Origin: an uncultured Mucilaginibacter sp.
GTDB lineage: Bacteria > Bacteroidota > Bacteroidia > Sphingobacteriales > Sphingobacteriaceae
Reading direction: 5' to 3'
Length of the DNA: 64,000 nucleotides
NCBI RefSeq assembly: GCF_903893715.1
Contig: NZ_CAITNG010000139.1
Span: 79,985-143,984 of the forward strand
The position numbers were made by a program, and so were the translations under genes. Each line of letters starts with the position of its first letter. Position 1 is the stretch's first letter. The notes beneath the pieces are model-generated. The model did no database searches. It was not told the DNA's origin and was given only the letters and a program-made list of their open reading frames with translations. Below, in pieces: positions 54,793-62,525 of the stretch.

Positions 54793-55194
54793 ATGAGTTG
54801 GACCTGCCCCAATTGTGAAAGGGAGTTATTGAACGAGCACCAAACGCATTATTGTGCCAAGGTTAGCTTGGATAGCCTTTTTGTGGGCAAGCCCGATGAA
54901 TTGATGCTGATTTTTGACAAACTGCTTGCCGAAGTGAGCGACTGGGATGGTGTATTGATTGGCACGACGCCTAACTGCATCGTATTTACACATCGTCGTA
55001 CTTTCTTAGTCATCCGGCCTATGAAAAAAGAACTGGACATCCAGTTTTATTCCACCGAGCATCATCCCGAAAAACCCTTCATCAAAAGTATAGCCTATCG
55101 CAACAAATATGAGAACCACATCCGTATCAGCGAGTTGGATGACCTGCGGCCGCAGTTGTTCGCTTATATTTATGCGTCGTATAGGCTGTTGTGA
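54793..55194 (+). CDS. DUF5655-domain protein with N-terminal zinc-ribbon remnant
   Basis: The 133-residue protein begins MSWTCPNCERELLNEHQTHY with C-x2-C and a later H-x-C that could hold a metal. The rest matches DUF5655, ending with RPQLFAYIYASYRLL. The function of DUF5655 is unknown to me; it is frequent in Bacteroidota. Its position downstream of the toxin-antitoxin pair and its plus-strand orientation do not suggest a partner. Confidence 0.8.
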   Translation: MSWTCPNCERELLNEHQTHYCAKVSLDSLFVGKPDELMLIFDKLLAEVSDWDGVLIGTTPNCIVFTHRRTFLVIRPMKKELDIQFYSTEHHPEKPFIKSIAYRNKYENHIRISELDDLRPQLFAYIYASYRLL

Positions 55195-55233
55195 TAGGCT
55201 GGAGGGGTATTTTAAGATACCATCGGAAGACTT

Positions 55234-55710
55234 TTATAAGAATTTCTTTGAAAAAATTTCTAATTCAATGGCTTCGGGAAAGAACGCATGAAACTTATCC
55301 GATACCTTTTCATCCTTGAATTTTACAATCGTATATCCACTGTCAACAGCTACGATTTCAATTTCCGCATCCCTATACTGCATATTCCCATTTTTCCATA
55401 TCAGTTCATTCCCTTCTGCAAATGGCAGATTGTCTTTATCAATTTCTATTGCGATATTTTTGGAAATTCCTAAAACAACTCCCCACCAAATTTGAACTTC
55501 TGCGTTAAGCAAAACATTAAAGTCTGATGGTGATAAAATAAAATATTCTTGTTCTAAATCGATTGGCAGTTTTACCGGGAAATGGGAAACATATTCAAGG
55601 TCTGAAAGCAGCCAGTTGTAGTCCCGGATATCATCAAGAATCGGCTCAAGGATTTGATTCAAATATGTATGAAATTTTATCTTTTCGTTGTGGCGGATAA
55701 CCCAATTCAT
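55234..55710 (-). CDS. Hypothetical protein, 158 aa
   Basis: No family is recognised with confidence. It starts MNWVIRHNEKIKFHTYLNQI LEPILDDI and contains DYNWLLSDLEYVSHF, followed by an alternating strand pattern (VQIWWGVVLGISKNIAIEI, EIEIVAVDSGYTIVKF) suggesting a small alpha/beta domain. The I-L-x-P-I...Y-N-W-L segment weakly recalls DUF2691, though I cannot confirm it. No signal peptide or membrane segment. It is AT-richer than its neighbours by eye. It lies between DUF5655 (convergent) and the ITPase. Confidence 0.55.
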   Translation of the reverse strand: MNWVIRHNEKIKFHTYLNQILEPILDDIRDYNWLLSDLEYVSHFPVKLPIDLEQEYFILSPSDFNVLLNAEVQIWWGVVLGISKNIAIEIDKDNLPFAEGNELIWKNGNMQYRDAEIEIVAVDSGYTIVKFKDEKVSDKFHAFFPEAIELEIFSKKFL

Positions 55711-55731
55711 AAACGTAATTTTTTGTTTAAT

Positions 55732-56316
55732 TTAATTTCCTCCTGCTTTCAAAAACTCAACCATCTTTTCGACCGCGCGGGCGCGGTGGCTGATGGCGTT
55801 TTTTTGTTGCATGGTCATTTCGGCGAAGGTGATGGTGTAGCCGTCGGGTTGAAAGATAGGGTCGTAACCGAAACCCTGGCTGCCTGAACGTTGGTTGCGT
55901 ATAGTGCCTTCAACCGTACCTTCGAAGAAATGTTCTTTACCATCTAAAACAAGCGAGATAACGGTTTTGAAACAGGCCTTGCGGTTGGTTTGTCCGTTAA
56001 GCAGGGTTAAAACCTTGTCCATATTGGCTTCGTGATCGCCGTGTTTGCCGGCATAGCGAGCGGAGTATACGCCGGGCTCACCATTTAGGGCATCAATTTC
56101 GAGGCCGCTATCATCGCCAAAGCAGCTGAGTTGGTATTTGGAATAGATGAAGTGACTTTTAATAGAGGCGTTTGCCGCGAAGGTGGTGCCGGTTTCTTCA
56201 ATATCGTCGGTACAGCCGATATCATCCAAACTGAGTATGGTAAATTGGTGGCCAATCTTAGCCAAAACTTCTTCTATTTTGTGGCGGTTATTGGTAGCGA
56301 AAACGAGTTGTTGCAT
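55732..56316 (-). CDS. rdgB: Non-canonical purine NTP pyrophosphatase (RdgB/Ham1)
   Basis: The enzyme hydrolyses dITP, ITP and XTP to keep deaminated purines out of nucleic acids. The proper start is ATG 56316 (MQQLVFATNNRHKIEEVLAK), 10 codons after the ORF-track one, giving 194 residues. It is six bases after the stop of the upstream gene. Motifs are FATNNRHKIEEV, CFGDDSGLEIDALNGEPGVY, SARYAGKHGDHEANMDKVL, GYDPIFQPDGYTITFAEM and NAISHRARAVEKM. Full length and standard. Confidence 0.96.
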   Translation of the reverse strand: MQQLVFATNNRHKIEEVLAKIGHQFTILSLDDIGCTDDIEETGTTFAANASIKSHFIYSKYQLSCFGDDSGLEIDALNGEPGVYSARYAGKHGDHEANMDKVLTLLNGQTNRKACFKTVISLVLDGKEHFFEGTVEGTIRNQRSGSQGFGYDPIFQPDGYTITFAEMTMQQKNAISHRARAVEKMVEFLKAGGN

Positions 56317-56321
56317 AGGTG

Positions 56322-56933
56322 TTATAAGGCTTTCATTTGTTCCCAAAAGGCACGTACCTTATCCTTGTCGGGCATCATTTCGTCGAACGAATAGGTGTAA
56401 AGTGCGGTATAGGTATTGCCTTTGGCAGGTACATTCAGCTTCAGTTTGTGCCAGCCGGGTAACAGGCATTGGCTGCCGAGTATCATTACACGGGTGGGCT
56501 TAAAATACGCGGCAATATCGGCGATGGTGGTATCTTCATAAGCGTACAAATCTAATAAGGCAACATCATCCAGGCTGAGTTCTTTTCGTGCCAGGCTGCT
56601 GCTTAGTGCTGCAAAATGTTTATCATCGAGTTTACCCATGCCATTGGAATGGAACACGATGAGGAAGTTCCGCTGATTTTTGCCGAAGTACTGAAAGGCG
56701 GGCTTTGGTGTTTCGACTATCGGGGATTCGGCTGCAATGGGTGTTGGATGGGGTGAGGCCTCGACAGGTTCAGGCTGCTCGTCAGCGATAACCGTTTCGA
56801 GAACTTCGGTCTGCACAACTGGCATTGGCCCGGTTTCAGGGATGGTATTGCCCATGGTATCTTTGTCCTGTTTAAGCAGGTAAATATCATCGATTAAAAA
56901 AAAGCGCAAAGCTGCCGGATCCTCTACTATCAT
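56322..56933 (-). CDS. Conserved hypothetical protein, 203 aa
   Basis: Not recognised. The N-terminal 90 residues are Pro/Glu-rich and probably disordered (VIADEQPEPVEASPHPTPIA). The C-terminal domain reads FQYFGKNQRNFLIVFHSNGM to SLDDVALLDLYAYEDTTIAD, then PTRVMILGSQCLLPGWHKLK, ending SFDEMMPDKDKVRAFWEQM. It has an alpha/beta look, possibly related to the DNA polymerase III HolD-like psi subunit, but this is only a weak impression. It is six bases upstream of rdgB, in one transcript. No signal peptide. Confidence 0.65.
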   Translation of the reverse strand: MIVEDPAALRFFLIDDIYLLKQDKDTMGNTIPETGPMPVVQTEVLETVIADEQPEPVEASPHPTPIAAESPIVETPKPAFQYFGKNQRNFLIVFHSNGMGKLDDKHFAALSSSLARKELSLDDVALLDLYAYEDTTIADIAAYFKPTRVMILGSQCLLPGWHKLKLNVPAKGNTYTALYTYSFDEMMPDKDKVRAFWEQMKAL

Positions 56934-57104
56934 TTAACAAATTTTAACCAAAAATAGCTAAATAGTTTATGCCTTAATCAGCATATTCGCAGATTAGTAC
57001 GGGATTGAAAGAATAATTTTACAATCAAACTCAATTTATTTTCCGAAATTCGGAGCTTCTTGGGTGTAAACCCATGATTTATAATTTTTTATTAAACGAA
57101 ATAC

Positions 57105-58481
57105 ATGAGAAAGTTCGGGTTAACCCTGTTTGTTTTAGTTAGTACATTGGCATTTGTAAAAGCTCAAGTTAAAACCTTAGATAAAGTTGCGGTAGTTGTT
57201 GGCAGCAGTATTATTTTGCAGTCGGACATCGAATCGCAATACCAAACACAATTTATTGCACAAGGCAATACGCCAAACGAAAGCGTTAAATGTTATATCG
57301 TTCAGCAGTTGCTTACCACCAAATTATTGGCCCAGCAAGCTGTTATTGATAGCGTTAGCGTTACGGATAATGATGTTGACGCCGAAGTTGACAAACGTAT
57401 GCGCAGCATGACCCAACGCGCCGGCGGGCAAGACCGTTTGGAAGGCTTTTTGGGCCGCTCCATCATCCAATACAAAGACGAGATACGCCCCGAAATAAAG
57501 GAGCAAATGGTGGCCGAAAAAATGCGCCAAAAAATAACTGAAAAGGTGAACGTAACGCCTTACGATGTTAAGAAGTTTTATGAGGCAATACCGAAAGACA
57601 GTTTACCCACCTATAACAAGGAAGTGGAAGTTGGCGAGATATCGATAACGCCGGTTTTGACGCCTGACGAAAAGGCGATGTACAAACAAAAAGCGCAAGA
57701 TTTATTGGACAGGATAAAAAAAGGTGAAGACTTTGCCACGCTGGCCCGTGTATATTCGCAAGACCCCGGCTCGGCACCTGATGGCGGTGATTTGGGCTTT
57801 GCCGATCGATCGACGTTTGTAAAGGAATTTGCAGCTACTGCATTTAAATTAAAGACCGGCGAGATATCGCCCGTGTTTGAAACAGAATTTGGTTTTCACT
57901 TTTTGCAGGTAATTGAGCGCCGCGGCGAGCAGGTACACGTAAGGCATATTTTGATTCGTCCCGACCTGACCAAAGCCAGCCTTGACCGTGCCAAAGTAAA
58001 GATAGACAGTATTTACCACCTGTTCCAAACAGTGAAAAACATCGACTTTTCGGCTGCTGCAGGTTTTTATTCGGATGACAAAGAAACCAAGTTTAATGGC
58101 GGCATGATATTGAACGCCGATAACGTGCAAGCGCGTACCACTTTTATCCCAACCGATAAACTTGACCCGCAAATCGCTTTAATTGTTGATACTTTAAAAG
58201 TTGGCGAAATTTCGAAACCACAAATATTCACATCGCAAGCCGGGCAGCAAACCTATAAAATATTGTACCTGCGCTCCAAAACAGATGCGCATAAAGCCAA
58301 TTTGACTCAGGATTTCCCGAGGATAAAGGATCTGGCTTACGAGGACAAAATAAATAAGACCGTGAGCGCATGGTTTGAGCGCCGCAGAAAAGATACCTAT
58401 GTTAAGATTGACCCGCAATATCTGGGTTGCCCGCAGCTTAAAACATGGATAACACCGTTAGCCACAGCACAAACAAAATAA
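57105..58481 (+). CDS. SurA-like periplasmic peptidyl-prolyl isomerase
   Basis: The 458-residue protein has a signal peptide (MRKFGLTLFVLVSTLAFVKA), a SurA-type N-terminal chaperone domain (about 25-150, LDKVAVVVGSSIILQSDIES) and two parvulin domains. The first includes FATLARVYSQDPGSAPDGGD LGFADR and GFHFLQVIERRGEQVHVRHI; the second (about 280-400) is less conserved. It ought to fold outer-membrane beta-barrels in transit. It is upstream of and close to MoxR (19 bases). The upstream leader has a GGGT-GTAA-ACCC hairpin. Confidence 0.92.
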   Translation: MRKFGLTLFVLVSTLAFVKAQVKTLDKVAVVVGSSIILQSDIESQYQTQFIAQGNTPNESVKCYIVQQLLTTKLLAQQAVIDSVSVTDNDVDAEVDKRMRSMTQRAGGQDRLEGFLGRSIIQYKDEIRPEIKEQMVAEKMRQKITEKVNVTPYDVKKFYEAIPKDSLPTYNKEVEVGEISITPVLTPDEKAMYKQKAQDLLDRIKKGEDFATLARVYSQDPGSAPDGGDLGFADRSTFVKEFAATAFKLKTGEISPVFETEFGFHFLQVIERRGEQVHVRHILIRPDLTKASLDRAKVKIDSIYHLFQTVKNIDFSAAAGFYSDDKETKFNGGMILNADNVQARTTFIPTDKLDPQIALIVDTLKVGEISKPQIFTSQAGQQTYKILYLRSKTDAHKANLTQDFPRIKDLAYEDKINKTVSAWFERRRKDTYVKIDPQYLGCPQLKTWITPLATAQTK

Positions 58482-58500
58482 AACCATCCCAACCCTACCT

Positions 58501-59463
58501 ATGCAGTACAAAAGTGATGTTGAAGCAGCCGACGCCTTAAAAAAAGCGTATGAAGATATACGCGCCGAAATAGGCAAAGTAATCATCGGTCAGGACGATG
58601 TTATCAAATCGGTACTGATATCTATTTTCAGTAACGGGCATTGTTTGCTGGTTGGTGTACCGGGTTTGGCCAAAACATTGCTGGTGCAAACCGTATCGCG
58701 GGTGTTGGACCTTAATTTTAATCGCATACAATTTACACCCGATTTGATGCCTTCGGACATTATCGGGTCGGAAATATTGGGCGAGGACAGGAATTTTAAA
58801 TTTATACGCGGGCCGGTGTTTGCCAACATCATCCTTGCTGATGAAATAAACCGTACACCGCCAAAAACGCAGGCCGCCTTGTTGGAGGCCATGCAGGAAA
58901 AATCGGTTACGGCAGCGGGCGTTACCCATCATTTGGAGCAGCCATTTTTTGTACTGGCCACGCAGAATCCAATTGAGCAGGAAGGCACCTATCCCCTGCC
59001 CGAAGCGCAATTAGACCGTTTTATGTTTAATGTAATGCTGGACTACCCTACCCTGCAGGAAGAGATACAAGTGGTAAAAAATACCACAGGCGCACAAAAA
59101 CCTGTGGTAAACAAAATACTGACGGCTAAGGAAATCATTTATTTTCAGCAACTGATACACCAGATACCGGTTACCGACCATGTGTTGGAATACGCCGTAA
59201 AACTGGCTGCCAAAACACGACCGAATACGGCACTGGCTTCGGCCGATGTGAACCGGTTATTGAGCTGGGGCGCGGGGCCAAGGGCATCGCAGTTTTTGGT
59301 GCTTGGCGCTAAATGCCATGCCGTGATCAGCGGGAAATACTCGCCGGATATTGAGGACGTGCAAGCCGTTGCGAAACCTATTTTACGCCACCGCATTGTG
59401 CGCAGTTACCAAGCCGAAGCCGAGGGCATCAGCGCCGATCAACTGATAGAAAGACTATTTTAA
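58501..59463 (+). CDS. MoxR-family AAA+ ATPase
   Basis: The 320-residue protein has Walker A LVGVPGLAKTLLVQTVSRV, Walker B NIILADEINRTPPKTQAALL, sensor ATQNPIEQEGTYPLPEAQLD and the C-terminal lid (VLGAKCHAVISGKYSPDIED). MoxR proteins are chaperone-like and usually neighbour a DUF58/von Willebrand factor gene. None is present here, as the next gene is convergent tnaA. It follows the SurA-like gene, an association seen in other Bacteroidota. Identity is firm; partner unknown. Confidence 0.94.
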   Translation: MQYKSDVEAADALKKAYEDIRAEIGKVIIGQDDVIKSVLISIFSNGHCLLVGVPGLAKTLLVQTVSRVLDLNFNRIQFTPDLMPSDIIGSEILGEDRNFKFIRGPVFANIILADEINRTPPKTQAALLEAMQEKSVTAAGVTHHLEQPFFVLATQNPIEQEGTYPLPEAQLDRFMFNVMLDYPTLQEEIQVVKNTTGAQKPVVNKILTAKEIIYFQQLIHQIPVTDHVLEYAVKLAAKTRPNTALASADVNRLLSWGAGPRASQFLVLGAKCHAVISGKYSPDIEDVQAVAKPILRHRIVRSYQAEAEGISADQLIERLF

Positions 59464-59512
59464 AGCTTTTCTATCAATTAACCGAGCTTGCTGATTTGTA
59501 TCTTAAATGATA

Positions 59513-60883
59513 TCAAATTTCTTTGAATTTCGCGGTAAAGTGCCTCAGATATTTTGATTCATAGGTAATCGCTAAACCTTTTACTTCATGGCGCTTTTGG
59601 TAGAGGTTAATGATTACCTCGGCAACATAATCCATATGGCTTTGGGTGTACATGCGGCGGGGTAAGGCCAGGCGAACCAGCTCGTGTACGCCGGGGATAA
59701 GCGAGCCATCATCGGTATATTTACCAAACATCACCGAACCAATCTCGACACCACGGATACCACCTTCGAGGTACAACGCGCAGCATAAAGCCTGGCCGGG
59801 GTATTGCTGCACCGGGATATGCGACAAAAACTTTTTAGCATCGAGATAAACAGCATGACCGCCGGTGGGTTTAAGATATGGGATATCGTGTTTATCCAAT
59901 ACCTCGCCAATGTATTCGATGCTGCGGATGCGGTATTTGAGATAGTCTTCCTGCACTATCTCTTCCAAACCGGTGGCTATGGCTTCGAGGTCGCGGCCGG
60001 CAAGCCCGCCATAGGTTGGGAACCCTTCGGTCATGATGAGCATGTTACGGCATTTTTCGGCAAGCTCGGCATTATGCAATGCCAGGAAGCCGCCAATATT
60101 GGCAAAGGCATCCTTTTTTGCGCTCATGGTGCAACCATCGGCATAGGAGAACAACTCCTGTGCAATTTGTTGTACGGATTTATTTTCGTACCCAGCTTCG
60201 CGTGTCTTGATGAAGTAGCAGTTCTCGGCAAAGCGGCAGGCGTCTATAAAAAACGGTATCCCACGCGCTTTACAAACCTGTTGCGCCTGTTTGATATTGG
60301 CCATACTCACCGGCTGCCCGCCGCCCGAGTTATTGGTAACTGTAATGATGACCAACGCGATGCTTGCTGCGCCATTATCGGCAATGAATGCCTTAAGGGC
60401 GTCTATATCCATATTGCCTTTAAACGGGGCAACAAGGGCGGTTTGCTTACCCTCAGGACATAACAGGTCGATACCTTGCGCGCCCGAATACTCGACATTG
60501 GCACGGGTGGTATCGAACAAGGTATTGCTGAGCACGTATTTGCCGGCGCCACCTTCAATGCTGAACAAAATCTTCTCGGCAGCGCGTCCCTGGTGCACGG
60601 GAATAACATAAGGCATGGAGGTGAGGTTTTTGATGACCGATTCGAAACGGTAAAAGCTTTCGCTACCGGCGTAGCTTTCGTCGCCGCGCATGATGCCGGC
60701 CCATTGGTTGCTGCTCATGGCACCTGTGCCGCTATCGGTCAGCAGGTCGATGATAACGTCTTTGGCTTTAAGCAGGAAAGGGTTATAGTGGGCTTCGGTA
60801 AGCAATTCAGCGCGTTCTTCGCGCGTGGTAAAATAGATGGGTTCAACCGTTTTTATCCTAAACGGCTCGATGATGGTTTTCAT
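59513..60883 (-). CDS. tnaA: Tryptophanase
   Basis: PLP enzyme of the beta-eliminating lyase family, cleaving L-tryptophan to indole, pyruvate and ammonia. The 456-residue length is typical. The PLP lysine is in YADGCTMSAKKDAFANIGGF. Also seen are GTGAMSSNQWAGIMRGDESY AGSESFY, VIPVHQGRAAEKILFSIEG and TNNSGGGQPVSMANI. Tyrosine phenol-lyase is a close paralogue; the overall length and start favour tryptophanase. A hairpin sits in its leader (60914-60949). The gene is convergent with moxR and downstream of the small conserved gene. Confidence 0.93.
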   Translation of the reverse strand: MKTIIEPFRIKTVEPIYFTTREERAELLTEAHYNPFLLKAKDVIIDLLTDSGTGAMSSNQWAGIMRGDESYAGSESFYRFESVIKNLTSMPYVIPVHQGRAAEKILFSIEGGAGKYVLSNTLFDTTRANVEYSGAQGIDLLCPEGKQTALVAPFKGNMDIDALKAFIADNGAASIALVIITVTNNSGGGQPVSMANIKQAQQVCKARGIPFFIDACRFAENCYFIKTREAGYENKSVQQIAQELFSYADGCTMSAKKDAFANIGGFLALHNAELAEKCRNMLIMTEGFPTYGGLAGRDLEAIATGLEEIVQEDYLKYRIRSIEYIGEVLDKHDIPYLKPTGGHAVYLDAKKFLSHIPVQQYPGQALCCALYLEGGIRGVEIGSVMFGKYTDDGSLIPGVHELVRLALPRRMYTQSHMDYVAEVIINLYQKRHEVKGLAITYESKYLRHFTAKFKEI

Positions 60884-60913
60884 GAAAAAATAAATTAAAA
60901 TTGACTGATAATA

Positions 60914-60949
60914 AATTGAAAAGGATGCAGGTATTCCCTGCTTTCAATT
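60914..60949 (-). promoter_or_regulatory. Leader hairpin upstream of tnaA
   Basis: In the 155-base gap between the small upstream gene and tnaA, AATTGAAA...GCAGG and CCTGC TTTCAATT pair around a loop, with a five-base bulge on one arm. On the minus strand no T-tract follows, so it is more likely a 5' UTR structure than a terminator. No tnaC-like leader peptide was found. Confidence 0.4.
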
Positions 60950-61038
60950 ATTATGACGGTCTTTTAATTATATTTTTCCAGTTAGATGTCATGGCTGTAT
61001 CGCGGCATAAAACTACAGAAGTTTTTCCGATCAAAAAA

Positions 61039-61353
61039 CTATTCGGCTATTTGCAGGGTTTTAAGAAAGGCTGTTTTATCTGCATCGGCATAGGCGCCAT
61101 AGGCATCAACTACCACGCCTTTTAAGCCTGCGGTACTTTCAATGGCGTAGATTACCGAACTGTCTTCGGGGTCGGTGGCACCTTCAAAACGATGTACTTC
61201 GGTAATTTTCAATTCTACAGGGTTAAACTTTACACCCTTGTCGTTACAAAACAAGTGGCCATCTTTAAAGTCAAGCTCGTCGGTATAACCCCTGGCAGTC
61301 AAATCGGCCAAAGCCTCGGCCACGCCCGAATAGTTGTATTGATGTGCTTCCAT
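61039..61353 (-). CDS. Small conserved protein of the so-called phosphoribosylpyrophosphate synthetase group
   Basis: From ATG 61353 (MEAHQYNYSGVAEALADLTA) about 104 residues; the track begins two codons earlier at a TTG. Bacteroidota genomes often name near-identical small proteins phosphoribosylpyrophosphate synthetase. That must be an error of propagation, because the protein is far too short and lacks the PRPP-synthetase motifs. It contains ARGYTDELDFKDGHLFCNDK, HRFEGATDPEDSSVIYAIES and GLKGVVVDAYGAYADADK. The real function is unknown. It sits between tnaA and the oxygenase gene, all minus strand. Confidence 0.8.
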   Translation of the reverse strand: MEAHQYNYSGVAEALADLTARGYTDELDFKDGHLFCNDKGVKFNPVELKITEVHRFEGATDPEDSSVIYAIESTAGLKGVVVDAYGAYADADKTAFLKTLQIAE

Positions 61354-61412
61354 ATTCAAAAATCTTTTATCGATAACCGAAACACCAACCCAAATGTTTG
61401 CCCCGGTGAAAA

Positions 61413-62375
61413 TTACTTTTTAAGGCCAATCTCGCGCAAGCGCTCGTCCAGGTATTCGCCGGCGGTGGTATCCTCATAGTGTTTTGGGTTGGCGGCATCA
61501 ATACACGATGGCAAACAGGTAAGGTCCATATCAGAACGCGGGTGCAAAAAGAAGGGCACTGAATAGCGTGAGTTCTTCATCAGCTCGCGCGGCGGATTCA
61601 CTACTCGGTGTGTGGTCGATTTTAGTTTGTTATTGGTGAGCCTTTGCAGCATATCGCCAACATTAACCACTACATCTTCGCCCTGGGCAGTTACGGGGAA
61701 CCATTCGCCATCGCGGGTCAACACTTCGAGACCATCGGCACTGGCGCCTATCAGCAGGGTGATCAGGTTGATATCCTCGTGTGCACCGGCACGTACAGCA
61801 TCGGCCGGTAACGCGTCGGGGTTTTCTATCGGGAAGTAGTGCAGGCAACGCAATATCGAGTTGCCGTTATGGATCTTAGGGTCGAAGTAATCTTCGGGCA
61901 ATTCCAAATAAACGGCAATGGCTTTTAAGAGCATTTTGCCTGCCGCTTCCAGCTTTTGATATACGTCGGTGGTTATCTTGTTAAATTGCGGCAGCTCGGT
62001 TACCTGCAGGTTTTCGGGATATTCATCCTTCACCGGGTCGCCATCGGTTACGGTTTGGCCAATCTGCCAAAACTCTTTCAGGTCGGGCACTTTAAAGCCT
62101 TTGGCGGTTTCTTTGCCTTTGCTGGTATAGCCACGCTGGCCCGATAGTTCCGGTATTTCGTATTTCAATTTTACCGCTTCGGGCAATACAAACAGTTCTT
62201 TTACCTGTACATACAGTTCGTCCATCAGGCTTTTGCTCAAACCATGGTTGGTAACGGTTATAAAACCGGTTTCGTTAAAGGCGCGACCAATATCGTCGGA
62301 AAACTTTTTACGGTCGGCATCCGAACCGTTGGTGTAGTTGTTTAAGTCGAGGCGAGGAATATTAACTGTACCCAT
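61413..62375 (-). CDS. 2OG-Fe(II) oxygenase, isopenicillin-N-synthase family
   Basis: The 320-residue enzyme has the N-terminal DIOX_N region (IPRLDLNNYTNGSDADRKKF, GFITVTNHGLSKSLMDELYV) and the double-stranded beta-helix with the Fe(II) triad H-x-D...H: AVRAGAHEDINLITLLIGAS with GAHED, and STTHRVVNPPRELMKNSRYS with the second His and the Arg-x-Ser that binds 2-oxoglutarate. Substrate unknown; relatives hydroxylate diverse small molecules. No biosynthetic cluster is nearby. It is divergent from the 62.5-kb gene. Confidence 0.92.
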   Translation of the reverse strand: MGTVNIPRLDLNNYTNGSDADRKKFSDDIGRAFNETGFITVTNHGLSKSLMDELYVQVKELFVLPEAVKLKYEIPELSGQRGYTSKGKETAKGFKVPDLKEFWQIGQTVTDGDPVKDEYPENLQVTELPQFNKITTDVYQKLEAAGKMLLKAIAVYLELPEDYFDPKIHNGNSILRCLHYFPIENPDALPADAVRAGAHEDINLITLLIGASADGLEVLTRDGEWFPVTAQGEDVVVNVGDMLQRLTNNKLKSTTHRVVNPPRELMKNSRYSVPFFLHPRSDMDLTCLPSCIDAANPKHYEDTTAGEYLDERLREIGLKK

Positions 62376-62525
62376 AATGTTCTGTTTTTAACGATATTTT
62401 ATTAGTCGTGTTTGCAAACCATGCAAACTTAAAACGTGTTAGTTTGTTAAGGTATTGATTTGACCAGCCAAATACAAATGAAATATGATGTATTTGAAAA
62501 TCGAACCAAGGTGAACAACTAAATT

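Noticed and set aside
60901-61125. 74-residue plus-strand ORF near tnaA, considered as a leader peptide
   Set aside because: On the wrong strand for a tnaA leader, and it overlaps the small conserved gene; no Trp codon in a TnaC-like context.
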